A stretch of DNA of 64,000 bases from Paenibacillus fonticola DSM 21315 (lineage in GTDB: Bacteria; Bacillota; Bacilli; Paenibacillales; Paenibacillaceae). The translations under genes and the position numbers were made by a program. This document shows positions 45,967 through 55,585 of the stretch, piece by piece. The DNA lies in contig NZ_KB907259.1 of assembly GCF_000381905.1 (NCBI RefSeq), forward strand, positions 38,323 to 102,322, given 5' to 3'. The notes beneath the pieces are model-generated. The model was not told the origin of the DNA and searched no databases. It saw nothing but the letters and a program-made list of their open reading frames with translations. Within the stretch, counting starts at the first letter, position 1. Each line of letters opens with the position of its first letter.

Positions 45967-46133
45967 TATGCAAACTCTCCATTGGGAGAGTTTTTTGCGT
46001 CCCGGGGATGAGAACCCCTTGGGGGTTCGTCGGAGGGAGTACGCCAAGCGGAGCGGCAGGACGACCGAGTCTCGCGCCGTAGCGCGAGTATCCCTTCTGG
46101 GACGTATGCAAACTCTCCATTGGGAGAGTTTTT
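45952..46133 (+). repeat. Direct 44-bp repeat: tRNA 3' end plus terminator, duplicated
   Basis: Bases 45952-45995 and 46090-46133 are identical. Each holds the last 15 bases of the tRNA (CCTTCTGGGACG and neighbours) plus the hairpin AACTCTCC-ATT-GGGAGAGTT with T run. The 94 bp between them are GC-rich and non-coding. This is the arrangement left by site-specific insertion or by tandem duplication at a tRNA 3' end. The second terminator runs into the argS stop codon. Confidence 0.9.
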
Positions 46134-48006
46134 ACATCCGCTCCGGTGCCGGCAAACCAAGAACCTGCAGCGCATCCCCAAGCGTATCCTTGAATTTAGC
46201 GGTCAGCCAAATTCGAAACTGCTGAATTTCTCCTTCTGATTTCAGAATAGGGCAAGCGGAATAGAAGTTATTAAACAAGGTGGCCAACTGGTGGGCGTAG
46301 TTGCAAACCGAGCTAGGCGTTAATTCTTTACTGGCAGTATACAGAGTATCCAGCCAAGTGCTGATATGTCTGATCAAAGCATATTCCGCTGGCTCCATTG
46401 CAGCGATTTTGTCCGGCTTTACAAGGATAATATTGTCATTCTGCGCTTTATTTAAGACGCTGCACGCGCGAGCGTAAGCATATAACAGGTAGACTCCCGT
46501 GTTCCCCGATATTTCTGTTGCTTGCTGTAAATCGAACACGACCTCGGTTTGCAGACTGAAACGGAGCAAATAATAACGAATAGCCGCCGTGGCAATGACG
46601 CGACTGGCCAATCCATTTGAATTCGAGCGTCTGTTTTCGATTGTTCTTTCCATCATGTCGATGAATTCGGAAACTTTAATTCCAATCCCTAGTCGACCGG
46701 ACATGGCATAGGAAGACTTTCCAACCGATATATCTATTCCCAGTTCACCAGCCGCAGAAGGGCTTAAGGAAACGATGCCGTAGCTTACATGCTGCAGCTT
46801 CTCTGCTTCTTTCACATACCCCAGTGCTTGAAGAGACTGTTTGACCATATTTTGGGGATATTCCTGACGATGATCGATTACGTTAATAACCAGATCGGCC
46901 TGCCCAAAGCTTCTGTCTGTTCCCTTGGAAGCTGTCGTCCACAAATCGCCTGCAAAGGGTTGATAAGAGAAGTCCTTGTCTAACAGCCCGTATTTCCACA
47001 AATGGTATGCTATGTCTTTTGCGGTGTAAGTTAAAATTCCATTTGAACGGACCAGTACTTTGTCCATCGTATGATCGGCCGTATCTTGCTGGCTGCTAGC
47101 TATAGCCCTAACTTCCCCAGCCTGCTTTAACACCCAGCAGCCGGCTAATTTGCCTTCAGTCTCTCGATAAAATAAAGAGGTCTGCTGCAGCAGCTTGAAT
47201 GCGGATGACCAAAATCCTTCTCTTACGATATTGCTCTCCCAGACCAATAGATCATATTCGATCCCAAACTCATTCATATCCTCCACATGTTCGCGGACGA
47301 TGCGTTCCGCGGCCAGCATGCCGATCCATGATACGTTGGAGCCTCCCTTCTCCAGAACATGCAATGCTTCTGTACGTTTCTCTAAGAGCTTGGAGTCGCC
47401 TGCATATTTCTTATTAGTTGCAGCATATAAATCCCAGCAATAATCCCCAAAACGCCCGTGCCCGCTCGATAGGGGAATATTCAACAGTCCGACCACGGTA
47501 TCTGCCAATTGATTGCCTAAGTCATCGATATAATTGTGGACTTCGACATCGTAGCCGACTCTTCTTAACAGCCTCACTAAGGTGTCTCCGATACAGGAAT
47601 TTCTCAGATGCCCAATATGCGCTGATTTATTCGGATTAATGGAGGTATGCTCAATGATTACTTTTTCCAGTGGGCATTCCGGCAGCTCGAATTCGCGTGA
47701 AGCCCACTCATCCCAGTTGATATACAAATTCAAAAATCCAGGCGTTACAATCTCGATCCTGCTCAGTAAGCTATCGATGTAACCCTGCTGGGCAATTTTT
47801 GCTTTGAGCAGCTCCGCAATTTGCAGCGGAGGTTTTCTCAGTATTTTCGCTAACTGCATCGCAATATTGCTGGAGTAATCCCCATATTCCAGGTTTGCTG
47901 GCTGTTCGATTTGAATAGCATTAAGCATAGAACGATCCGCTTCCCATTCTTCAAACAGACTTTGGGCAGCTTCTGTCACTTTTTTTGCAATCAATGTACT
48001 TAACAT
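46132..48006 (-). CDS. argS: Arginyl-tRNA synthetase, T-box controlled, divergent KMSKS region
   Basis: Class I synthetase of 624 residues joining arginine to tRNA-Arg. The N-terminal Add-1 tRNA-recognition domain is at 1-100, the HIGH motif is SAHIGHLRNS (His130), and a DALR-type anticodon-binding domain is at the C-terminus (about 510-624). The place of the KMSKS loop reads SYAMSGRLGIGIKVSEFI, so the classical motif is lost, as in a subset of ArgRS enzymes. It is longer than the usual 560 residues. AGGAGGT upstream sets the start. A tRNA-directed T-box leader precedes it. It could be a second, inducible ArgRS. Confidence 0.92.
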   Translation of the reverse strand: MLSTLIAKKVTEAAQSLFEEWEADRSMLNAIQIEQPANLEYGDYSSNIAMQLAKILRKPPLQIAELLKAKIAQQGYIDSLLSRIEIVTPGFLNLYINWDEWASREFELPECPLEKVIIEHTSINPNKSAHIGHLRNSCIGDTLVRLLRRVGYDVEVHNYIDDLGNQLADTVVGLLNIPLSSGHGRFGDYCWDLYAATNKKYAGDSKLLEKRTEALHVLEKGGSNVSWIGMLAAERIVREHVEDMNEFGIEYDLLVWESNIVREGFWSSAFKLLQQTSLFYRETEGKLAGCWVLKQAGEVRAIASSQQDTADHTMDKVLVRSNGILTYTAKDIAYHLWKYGLLDKDFSYQPFAGDLWTTASKGTDRSFGQADLVINVIDHRQEYPQNMVKQSLQALGYVKEAEKLQHVSYGIVSLSPSAAGELGIDISVGKSSYAMSGRLGIGIKVSEFIDMMERTIENRRSNSNGLASRVIATAAIRYYLLRFSLQTEVVFDLQQATEISGNTGVYLLYAYARACSVLNKAQNDNIILVKPDKIAAMEPAEYALIRHISTWLDTLYTASKELTPSSVCNYAHQLATLFNNFYSACPILKSEGEIQQFRIWLTAKFKDTLGDALQVLGLPAPERM

Positions 48007-48045
48007 TTATCCAACCTCCTAAGTAACTGCTAAATGGTCTATAAA

Positions 48046-48295
48046 TAAAAAAAGCCTTCGTCTCCTAAGAGACGAAGGCTTAATAGCGCTCGCGGTACCA
48101 CTCTCGTTGTTAAACATGGATGTTCAACCACCTCATTAAAATAACGGTTTTAGCCGGGACATCCTACTATGTTGTTCAGAAGTCCATCTCATGGATCCGT
48201 TTCATTATTGACTCCGGCCGGCTCACACTATCCCGGCTCGCTTGAACATAGAGGACAATAATTACTCTTCCAGTCATCGATATATTATTAAATTA
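48046..48295 (-). promoter_or_regulatory. T-box riboswitch of argS
   Basis: Leader on the minus strand. The conserved T-box TGGTACCGCG (48100-48091) pairs with the tRNA acceptor end. A terminator follows: GAGACGAAGGCT/AGCCTTCGTCTC (48080-48053) plus seven T. Stem I near the 5' end has an AGTA/GAA specifier-loop signature flanked by ATTATTG/CAATAAT; just after GAAA the triplet CGG (an Arg codon) is the best specifier. Uncharged tRNA-Arg would stabilise the antiterminator and switch on argS. Confidence 0.93.
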
Positions 48296-48301
48296 TCGAT
48301 T

Positions 48302-48330
48302 ATTATAACTAGTTTCCCTAATGATTACCA
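48302..48330 (-). promoter_or_regulatory. Promoter of the argS T-box transcript
   Basis: Minus strand TGGTAA (48330-48325), 17 bp, TATAAT (48307-48302). The -10 is perfect and the -35 weak. The RNA would start near 48295, just ahead of stem I. Confidence 0.65.
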
Positions 48331-48428
48331 CATTTTTTTAAAAAAATAATTACCCAAATGAAATTATATTTTATTTATATTTCAAGAAACCGCTTGCAGG
48401 ATGAAATAGGATGTGGTATAAAAAAGAT

Positions 48429-48448
48429 AAATCTAAACGTTTAGATTT
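48429..48448. promoter_or_regulatory. Operator palindrome upstream of lacI-type gene
   Basis: AAATCTAAAC and GTTTAGATTT form a perfect 20-bp palindrome with the central CG typical of LacI-family operators. A second copy of the core lies at 49651-49664. Confidence 0.8.
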
Positions 48449-48573
48449 TGAGCCAGTTATTTGATAAGAATTCAAAAATCCCTAGAAACGAAAAGAAAAT
48501 CAACACAGAAACAAAGCAGAAAACAGAAGTCCTGGGCTCACACACAAAATTTATTTGACTAAGGAGGTGGAGT

Positions 48574-49611
48574 ATGTCCAACGTCAGCATCAAAGATATA
48601 GCAGCTAAAGCGAATGTGTCTACAGCTACCGTCTCCTACGTTTTGAATGGCACGCGGAATGTCCGTCCCAAAACGCGCGAACGGGTATTAGCGGTCATTG
48701 AGGAGCTCAATTATAAGCCCAACGACATCGCGAAAAGCCTGAAACGCAGACGTACCGACACGATCGGGGTAATTGCTGAGGACGTTACCGTATTTAATAC
48801 GCCGGAAATTATCGACGGCATTAACGATTACGGCGACCATCATGATTTGCATATTCTGCTGACGAACCTCCGTCTGGATAAACGGATTGGCCGTGATTTC
48901 AGCAACATCGATAAGTACAAGAAGTATGCTACTAGCGCTGTGTCTGAGCTGCTTAGCAAGCAAGTGGACGGAATTATATACATCGGTGTACATACCCGGG
49001 ATTTGAGCGGATTGATCGATACGGAAGGGAAACCGATCGTCTACACGTATGGGTACACGGAGAATGATGTATCGATTCAATATAATGATGAGCAAGCTTC
49101 CTATGAAGCGATGTCTTATTTGGTCCAGAAGGGACACCGCCGCATCGCAATCATCAGCGGCCTAATGGATTCGATACCTTCTCGTCTTCGCTTGAATGGG
49201 TATTATAAAGCGATCACGGAATTCGAGCTGCCCTTCGACCCGTTATACATTAAGATGGGGGATTGGGAGCGGGATTCCGGTTACCGGTTAACGAAGGAGC
49301 TGCTAGCTTTGCCCGAGCCGCCAACAGCGGTATTGTCCATGAACGACGTCATGGTGGTGGGGGTGCTGGAAGCAGCCAATGAAGCCGGAGTTAAGGTGCC
49401 CGCAGATCTATCCGTTATCGGCTTCGATAACCGTGAATTTAGTGACTATTTGACTCCCCGGATTACAACGATGGATATTCCATTACATGAAATGGGATAC
49501 CGGGCGATGGAGGTTCTCCATAATTTCATGCGCGGCAAAAAAAACGAGCTTATGAATATGCCCGCGTGCCGTTTGATTGAACGTGACTCTGTAGCTGCTC
49601 CGAAGAGATAA
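48574..49611 (+). CDS. LacI-family transcriptional regulator
   Basis: Regulator of 345 residues with the LacI helix-turn-helix (SIKDIAAKANVSTATVSYVLNGTRNV) and hinge helix, then a periplasmic-binding-protein-like ligand domain (IIYIGVHTRDLSGLID, PPTAVLSMNDVMVVGVLEAA, VIGFDNREFSDYLTP). AGGAGGTGG lies just before the ATG. A perfect operator upstream of itself and a near copy upstream of the next gene indicate autoregulation and control of the transporter operon. Confidence 0.94.
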   Translation: MSNVSIKDIAAKANVSTATVSYVLNGTRNVRPKTRERVLAVIEELNYKPNDIAKSLKRRRTDTIGVIAEDVTVFNTPEIIDGINDYGDHHDLHILLTNLRLDKRIGRDFSNIDKYKKYATSAVSELLSKQVDGIIYIGVHTRDLSGLIDTEGKPIVYTYGYTENDVSIQYNDEQASYEAMSYLVQKGHRRIAIISGLMDSIPSRLRLNGYYKAITEFELPFDPLYIKMGDWERDSGYRLTKELLALPEPPTAVLSMNDVMVVGVLEAANEAGVKVPADLSVIGFDNREFSDYLTPRITTMDIPLHEMGYRAMEVLHNFMRGKKNELMNMPACRLIERDSVAAPKR

Positions 49612-49650
49612 GTGTAATTTTTCGTGACAGCTCTTCTTTTTCCAATATAA

Positions 49651-49664
49651 TCTAAACGTTTAAC
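49651..49664. promoter_or_regulatory. Second LacI-type operator, upstream of the binding-protein gene
   Basis: TCTAAACGTTTAAC repeats the core of the operator at 48429-48448 (CTAAACGTTTA shared), about 130 bp before the transporter operon. Confidence 0.75.
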
Positions 49665-49789
49665 TTTTTGTCCAAATGGTGACAGCTTGTAGGTGAGAAT
49701 TTGCAGATTCTAGGAATCCTAGGCCCCTGGCTCTGCGGTTTTCAAATACAAGTTCACATAAATAACTACACATATTAGGAGGGGTCAAT

Positions 49790-51112
49790 GTGCAAATGAG
49801 CAGGAGCAAAGGTAAAAATAAGAAGTGGCTTATTCTATCTCTCATAACAGTGATGTGTCTCGGTTTGTTGTCCGCCTGTGGCGCTAAAAATGAAAGCGGT
49901 GACAATCCGGAAGGGGCGGCTAATGGCGGAAATAAGGGTGCTCAAGGAAACGAGGTTACACTCCGTTTTATGACCTGGGATTCCGGACAGACGCTTCAGC
50001 CTTACCAGAATGCAATTAACGCTTTTATGGAGAAACACCCTGACATTAAAGTCAAAGTTGAATCTGTACCGGATAACTATGACCAGAAGCTGTTGACATC
50101 ACTTGCGTCGGGTACCGCTCCGGATGTGTTCATGGCTTGGAATTATCCGCTTTATGTGCCGGGCGGAGCTCTGGAAGATATGCAGACTTGGGTAGATAAA
50201 GACAGCTATGATCTTGGCAAGTACTATCCGATTTTAATGGATTATATGAAATATGATGAGAAACTGTGGGGACTTCCGACAACGTACTCTACACGGGCGA
50301 TTTATTATAACAAAAGTCTGTTTGATGAAGCCGGAGTCCCGTATCCGCAGGACGGCTGGAAGTGGGATGAGTTTGTCGATACCGTTCAGAAGCTGACGAA
50401 ACCTGGACAATACGGATTCATTATGACCCCGGATGATGTCATGACGATGCAGCCATATGTATGGAGCAATGGCGGGGACATGGTGAGCGACGACGGGAAA
50501 ACGGTCGAAGGCGTGCTGAACAGTGCTGAGAATATAGAAACAATGACGTTCCTGAAGCAGTTGTATGACGCCTCTTCCAAAATCAATTCAGCCGGAAAAT
50601 TTAGTACGAATAACGGCTTGGAATCGTTCCTTACAGGACAAATTGCAATGTTTGACAACGGAATGTGGCCGCTTGGAGATATTCTGAAAGAAGGCAAGCT
50701 GGATATTGGCACAGTAACTCATCCGCTTCCAGAGGGCGGCAGCTTGAAAGGCATTATCCATACGTCAGGCTACTCCATGCCGAAGTCCGGTAAGAACAAG
50801 GAAGCGGCTTGGGAACTGATCAAGTTTATGTCGGGCGAGGAAGGAATCAAAATTATTACCGCAAATAAGTTTGCCTTCTCTCCCGTTATTTCTGTAGACG
50901 AAGAAAATGGATATGCCAGTGATCCGTATTTGGAAGCGTTCGCTAAAGAACTAGAGGGCAGTGATAAGCTGATTGCCGGTATGCGAAATGAGAGCTGGAG
51001 CGAGGCGGAGGATATGATTCGCGCAGGGGTACAGGCGATCTTCTATAATAATGCCGACATTAAGAGTACCTTGGACGATGCGGCCAAGCAGGCTCAAGCG
51101 GTCTTAAAATAA
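49790..51112 (+). CDS. Sugar ABC transporter substrate-binding lipoprotein
   Basis: Binding protein of 440 residues of the MalE/UgpB-like class. The signal ends GLLSACG (lipid Cys). The mature protein has the usual VTLRFMTWDSG strand, MAWNYPLYVPGGALEDM, YYNKSLFDEAGVPYPQDGW and the helix near WELIKFMSGEEG. GTG at 49790 is 7 nt after AGGAGG; an ATG at 49788 in another frame stops at once. First gene of the LacI-regulated operon; the sugar is unknown. Confidence 0.92.
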   Translation: MQMSRSKGKNKKWLILSLITVMCLGLLSACGAKNESGDNPEGAANGGNKGAQGNEVTLRFMTWDSGQTLQPYQNAINAFMEKHPDIKVKVESVPDNYDQKLLTSLASGTAPDVFMAWNYPLYVPGGALEDMQTWVDKDSYDLGKYYPILMDYMKYDEKLWGLPTTYSTRAIYYNKSLFDEAGVPYPQDGWKWDEFVDTVQKLTKPGQYGFIMTPDDVMTMQPYVWSNGGDMVSDDGKTVEGVLNSAENIETMTFLKQLYDASSKINSAGKFSTNNGLESFLTGQIAMFDNGMWPLGDILKEGKLDIGTVTHPLPEGGSLKGIIHTSGYSMPKSGKNKEAAWELIKFMSGEEGIKIITANKFAFSPVISVDEENGYASDPYLEAFAKELEGSDKLIAGMRNESWSEAEDMIRAGVQAIFYNNADIKSTLDDAAKQAQAVLK

Positions 51113-51146
51113 CGTTTTAAGCCATAGTAAGATTTAAAGAAATGGA

Positions 51147-51269
51147 AGGAGGGGAAGCTTACAGGCCTGCTGGTTTATTCGCTTATTGGGTGCAGGGCTT
51201 AATAGATTTAAAAGGCCATACAAGCTTATTCGCTCATAGGTAAAAGGCTGTACAGCTTCCCCAACTCCT
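51147..51269 (+). other. Long-range intercistronic stem between binding-protein and permease genes
   Basis: Bases 51147-51167 and 51246-51269 are complementary over about 20 positions (core GGGGAAGCT/AGCTTCCCC) with small bulges, enclosing about 80 nt. No T run. Such stems between binding-protein and permease genes can protect the upstream message and so give more binding protein than permease. Confidence 0.55.
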
Positions 51270-51289
51270 CGAATTGAGGTGATGACAAC

Positions 51290-52228
51290 ATGGCACAATC
51301 CAGCGCGGATCAGACTGTATTGAAACGTTCCTTCAGGCGGAAACGGCTTCGTGAAAATGCGGCGGGTTTATTTTTTATCTCGCCGTGGCTAGTCGGCTTT
51401 CTTCTGCTGATGTTCGGACCTATGGTTTTTTCGTTGGGGATCAGCTTCACGGAATGGAATATGGTCGGCAGTCCGAAGTTTATCGGCGTTGAAAATTATA
51501 TCCATATGTTCACGAGTGATCCATTCTATTTTAAATCGATGATCGTGACATTTAAATATGTATTTATTATGGTTCCGCTCCAAGTTATATTTGCTGTTTT
51601 AATCGCTGTTCTGCTGAACCGGGCCACGTACGGCATTAAATTTTTCAGGTCGATCTTTTATTTGCCCTCTTTAATTCAAGGGGTAACGCTGGCTCTAATT
51701 TTTAGCTGGATGCTGAACGACGATTTCGGACCCGTCAATTACATGCTTGAGCTCGTCGGACTTCCGCGCATACACTTTCTGACTGACCCGAAAGTTGCAT
51801 TGTACGCGCTCATATTCATTGCTCTATGGGGCGTCGGCTCGCCAATGGTGCTGTATCTGTCAGCGCTACGCTCTGTATCTGCAGAATATTATGAAGCGGC
51901 GGACATCGACGGTGCTGGGCCGGTCCGTAAATTTTTCAACATTACGATTCCGCTCATTACGCCAACGATTTTATTCAATATTTTAACGAGCCTGATTTCG
52001 GCGTTCCAGACGATTGTACTTGCATTCGTGCTGACGGGCGGCGGGCCGGCGCAATCGACGTATTTCTACTCCTTGCATGTGTATCGCAATGCATTCACTC
52101 ATTTTAAAATGGGGTATGCTTCCGCTATGGCTTGGGTGATGTTTGTGTTGATTGTGCTTCTGACCGGCTTAGTGCTAGCGTCGTCCAAATACTGGGTTCA
52201 TTACGAAGACGACGGAGGTGGACGTTAA
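51290..52228 (+). CDS. Sugar ABC transporter permease, UgpA/MalF type
   Basis: Permease of 312 residues with six hydrophobic segments and the EAA loop YYEAADIDGAGPVRKFFNITIPLITP. A basic cytoplasmic N-terminus (KRSFRRKRLRENAAG) precedes the first segment. GAGGTGATG lies before the ATG. Its stop overlaps the next start (TAATG). It forms a channel with the following permease; the ATPase is encoded elsewhere. Confidence 0.93.
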   Translation: MAQSSADQTVLKRSFRRKRLRENAAGLFFISPWLVGFLLLMFGPMVFSLGISFTEWNMVGSPKFIGVENYIHMFTSDPFYFKSMIVTFKYVFIMVPLQVIFAVLIAVLLNRATYGIKFFRSIFYLPSLIQGVTLALIFSWMLNDDFGPVNYMLELVGLPRIHFLTDPKVALYALIFIALWGVGSPMVLYLSALRSVSAEYYEAADIDGAGPVRKFFNITIPLITPTILFNILTSLISAFQTIVLAFVLTGGGPAQSTYFYSLHVYRNAFTHFKMGYASAMAWVMFVLIVLLTGLVLASSKYWVHYEDDGGGR

Positions 52229-53067
52229 TGCATGCCATAGGGACCAAAAAACCGCTCCACACGATTTTGGTACTGGCGTTAATCGTGATTTGTGCCGGAG
52301 CATTCCTCTTTCCGATCGCCTGGATGCTGTCCACCGCAGTAAAAGCGCCGGAGGACATTTTTACAGCCAAGCCGGAGCTCATTCCGACGAATTGGCAGTG
52401 GCATAACTTTGCCGATGCTTGGAATGCCCAGCCGTTTGGACGATTTTTGCTGAACACGCTGATCGTTGTGGCTGTATCAACTCCGTTTGCCATGCTGTCC
52501 GCTACGATGGTCGCATTCGGATTTGCCCGGATCAATTTCTGGGGCAGAAACGCCCTGTTTCTTTTCGTTATCGGTACGATGGTGATTCCTTGGGATGTGA
52601 CGGCTATTCCGTTATATATCCAATATAACAAGATGGGGCTTATTAACACGCTGTGGCCCATGATTTTGCCGGGGGCGTTCGGCTCTGCGTTTTTTATCTT
52701 CTTAGCCCGGCAGTTCATTATGGGGGTGCCACGCGATTTGGACGAAGCGGCTGAGATCGATGGGTGTAACCGTTGGCAAATTTACTGGAGCATCATTCTT
52801 CCGTTGTGCCGCCCGATCGTGGTCGTCATTGGCGTATTCCATTTCGTCTGGTGCTGGAACGAATTTCTAACACCGCTCATCTTTATTAATGACCAGAGCA
52901 TGTACACGCTTCCGCTCGGTATTAACTTGTTTAAAAATGCATTTAATATCGAATACGAGAAGCTGATGGCGGTATCCTGCTTGTCGGTTCTGTTCCCGGC
53001 CACGTTGTTTTATTTTACGCAAAATCTTATTCTCGGGGGCATCTCGCTCAGCGGAGTCAAAAAATGA
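52228..53067 (+). CDS. Sugar ABC transporter permease, UgpE/MalG type
   Basis: Second permease of 279 residues. It has six hydrophobic segments and the EAA loop LDEAAEIDGCNRWQIYWSIILPLCRP, and ends GISLSGVKK. ATG 52228 shares a base with the preceding TAA and has GGAGGTGG upstream; longer in-frame extensions run through the previous gene and are rejected. Confidence 0.93.
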   Translation: MHAIGTKKPLHTILVLALIVICAGAFLFPIAWMLSTAVKAPEDIFTAKPELIPTNWQWHNFADAWNAQPFGRFLLNTLIVVAVSTPFAMLSATMVAFGFARINFWGRNALFLFVIGTMVIPWDVTAIPLYIQYNKMGLINTLWPMILPGAFGSAFFIFLARQFIMGVPRDLDEAAEIDGCNRWQIYWSIILPLCRPIVVVIGVFHFVWCWNEFLTPLIFINDQSMYTLPLGINLFKNAFNIEYEKLMAVSCLSVLFPATLFYFTQNLILGGISLSGVKK

Positions 53068-53098
53068 TAAAGATAACAATACTATGGGGTGGAGCCAA

Positions 53099-55534
53099 AT
53101 GAACATACTGAATAATCCAAAGTTTAAGCTTGTCTTTACAGAGCGTGGAACGGTAAAGTCTCTGTTGATGAAGGACGATCCAAACGCCATGAACTGGGTC
53201 GTTGATCCAGAATATTTGGCGGAGGTCGGTTATGACGATGAAGATAAGCTATTCGGAGAGTGGACAGCCGTTGTAAACGGGCATAATATAGAAAGCTGGA
53301 GTTTAACTCCAGCCATTAGAACAGACGATGATCACAGTGCCGAAATCTCTTTTGATGCAGAAGGGTTAACGGTCACACTGACCTATCGGCTCGAAGAGGA
53401 GCAGCTTCGCTGGAATATCGGGGTCGATAACCGGACGGGCGAACCGCTGCGGATCGACGGGTTTCACGTTTGGTTTTCGTTAGCTTATGTGATGTTTCGC
53501 GATGAGAATGTACTGCGCAATATAAAGCAATCGTGTGCCGTATTCGCTCATATGGGTGGGGACTTCTCCAAATTCGCGGCGATTCGGCGCAGTAACGAGG
53601 CGCCTCATCTCGGCATTTATGGAAAAAAGGGCCGCACTGCGGCTTTTGGTACATTTTGCCGATATGAGAACCGTTTTCTGGAGCAGGTGTCGCCATCGCT
53701 TGATGGTCTGCTGTTCCATCGATTATCGCTCGTCGAGGATGGCAGTTCGATGCCGGAATCGGCGGCTGCGGATTGGATTTATGGTGAGGAATATCGTCCG
53801 CTCATCCTGGAAGCCGGGCAGCGCGAGCAGTGGGAGTATGTATTCAAAGCTTGCGACAGTCAGGACGATTTCTATCATCAGGCATTTCGGCATGGACATC
53901 CAAGCTGGACGTATACGCCCGTGCTGACTTCAGGCGGATTATTTCAAGCGGAGCTGGAGCTCCCGCAGGGCCTCGAGGTGGAGCGGGTGAGATTGCTCAC
54001 TGCCCAGCCTCAGTACGATACGGTTCATGTAGAGGAGATTACGGCCCATTTCGTGCCGGATGAACAGAATGGCCGCTTGTACCGCGCCGCCTTGCAGCGA
54101 ACGGAGCCCGGCGAGCATAAACTCGAGCTGCTGCTCAAAGACGGACGCAAAGACGTACTCGTATGGAACGTACTGGAACCGGTCGATCATATTTTGGAGA
54201 AGCGAGCAGAATGGCTGTGCAGCAAAAACTATGACGCCGAGGGGAAAATGGGGCGGGCACATGCATTTTTGCCGCTGTCTAATCAGGGGGAATCACTGGG
54301 GAAGCTCACTTTTTTGCTCATGAAAAATAGCTTGACGACCCCGGTGCCCGAGCAAGTAGCCATGGCGGAAGCTTCCGCTGTGCTGGACATGAGGCAGCAC
54401 TGGTTTGAGGACGGCGATTTTTATAAGCCGCGTTCGCTATATGGAAGCTTTTACCGAATATTTGACCTGGACTATATCGCCCATGTGTTTTACCTCCTCT
54501 CTCGCATTGAGTCTTCGCTGCTGAAACTGAACACGCCGGAAAATTATTTGGAATGGGCGGCGGAGGTGCTGGCTGTCCGGTTGAATCCGGATTGTCATCA
54601 AGGCCAGAGGGAGAAGGATGAAACGGGCTTAAGCGGCGTGCTTATATTATATATTGACGATCTGCTTAGGGATTTAGATGCGGCCGGGATGCTGGAGTGG
54701 CATCAGCGGCTGACGAAGCTGTGGACATCATTCGGAGAGCAGTTGAAGCGGCATACGACACCGTTTGCCGGAGCCATTACGGAGCATTTCTATGACAATG
54801 CCGGTTTCGGACCGACTTGCGAGACGCTGCTTTCCGTTGGATTGCGGGATGAAGCGGAGCAGTACGGCCAGCTGATCCTTGCCAATATCGGTTTCAGCAA
54901 TGACTATCGGGCCCAAAATCCAGATCGCTGGTGGGAAGCTTTGTCATATATGATCCACTCCTTGTGGGGAGGGCTCGTAGCAGCCTCCTCCCGGGTAGCT
55001 TACGAGCATCTCGGCAATCCGCAATATTTAGAAGCGGCTTATCGCGCGGCTATGGCCGTCTTTAATTGCTATGATTGGAACGTGGCATCTACACCGCGCC
55101 GTCTGCAGCCTGGAGAAGCGGCTTCTACGTACAGCGTAGCTGCGCCGAATTTGAATATGCCTGCGCTGTCCCGCGATCGCTTTGGACAATCGGTGTTCCG
55201 GGACGCAAGCGATCCGTTATTTGCTTCCCTGTTCTCCAATGCGACAGGCGACGATTGGGATATGGGGGAAGAGCTTGTGGCGTATTTGCTCGGATTTGGC
55301 ACAACGTCATATTTATATCGTGATACGCAAGGGCAACTGCGCTGCGTCAACGGATATGTGACGAAGGATGAAGATAGCTGGATCATTACTAGTTATGCGG
55401 CTTATCCAAAGAAATACGTGATGCAGGAAGAAGGATTGGTGCTTCAGGCGAAACAGGGAGAAGTACTGAGGAAGGCGCGTCTATGGGACGGAAAGCTGTC
55501 AGCGCTGGAAGCTGTATGTGAAAGTGAACGTTGA
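53099..55534 (+). CDS. Large uncharacterised protein of the sugar operon, probable glycosidase
   Basis: Cytoplasmic protein of 811 residues without signal peptide. The N-terminal 370 residues look beta-rich (sandwich-like: LTVTLTYRLEEEQLRWNIGVDNRTGEPLRIDGFHV). The rest is helical with many Trp, Tyr, Asp and Glu pairs (WWEALSYMIHSLWGGLVAASSRVAYEHLG), resembling the (alpha/alpha)6 barrel of six-hairpin glycosidases. Last gene of a LacI-controlled sugar operon, so it probably cleaves an imported oligosaccharide; catalytic residues cannot be named. ATG 53099 has GGTGGAG upstream; an ATG 15 bp earlier has none. I do not recognise a characterised family. Confidence 0.6.
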   Translation: MNILNNPKFKLVFTERGTVKSLLMKDDPNAMNWVVDPEYLAEVGYDDEDKLFGEWTAVVNGHNIESWSLTPAIRTDDDHSAEISFDAEGLTVTLTYRLEEEQLRWNIGVDNRTGEPLRIDGFHVWFSLAYVMFRDENVLRNIKQSCAVFAHMGGDFSKFAAIRRSNEAPHLGIYGKKGRTAAFGTFCRYENRFLEQVSPSLDGLLFHRLSLVEDGSSMPESAAADWIYGEEYRPLILEAGQREQWEYVFKACDSQDDFYHQAFRHGHPSWTYTPVLTSGGLFQAELELPQGLEVERVRLLTAQPQYDTVHVEEITAHFVPDEQNGRLYRAALQRTEPGEHKLELLLKDGRKDVLVWNVLEPVDHILEKRAEWLCSKNYDAEGKMGRAHAFLPLSNQGESLGKLTFLLMKNSLTTPVPEQVAMAEASAVLDMRQHWFEDGDFYKPRSLYGSFYRIFDLDYIAHVFYLLSRIESSLLKLNTPENYLEWAAEVLAVRLNPDCHQGQREKDETGLSGVLILYIDDLLRDLDAAGMLEWHQRLTKLWTSFGEQLKRHTTPFAGAITEHFYDNAGFGPTCETLLSVGLRDEAEQYGQLILANIGFSNDYRAQNPDRWWEALSYMIHSLWGGLVAASSRVAYEHLGNPQYLEAAYRAAMAVFNCYDWNVASTPRRLQPGEAASTYSVAAPNLNMPALSRDRFGQSVFRDASDPLFASLFSNATGDDWDMGEELVAYLLGFGTTSYLYRDTQGQLRCVNGYVTKDEDSWIITSYAAYPKKYVMQEEGLVLQAKQGEVLRKARLWDGKLSALEAVCESER

Positions 55535-55585
55535 ATAGGCAGTATGGTTACAGCTTTGGTCTATTAAACAAAAACAAAAATTAAC

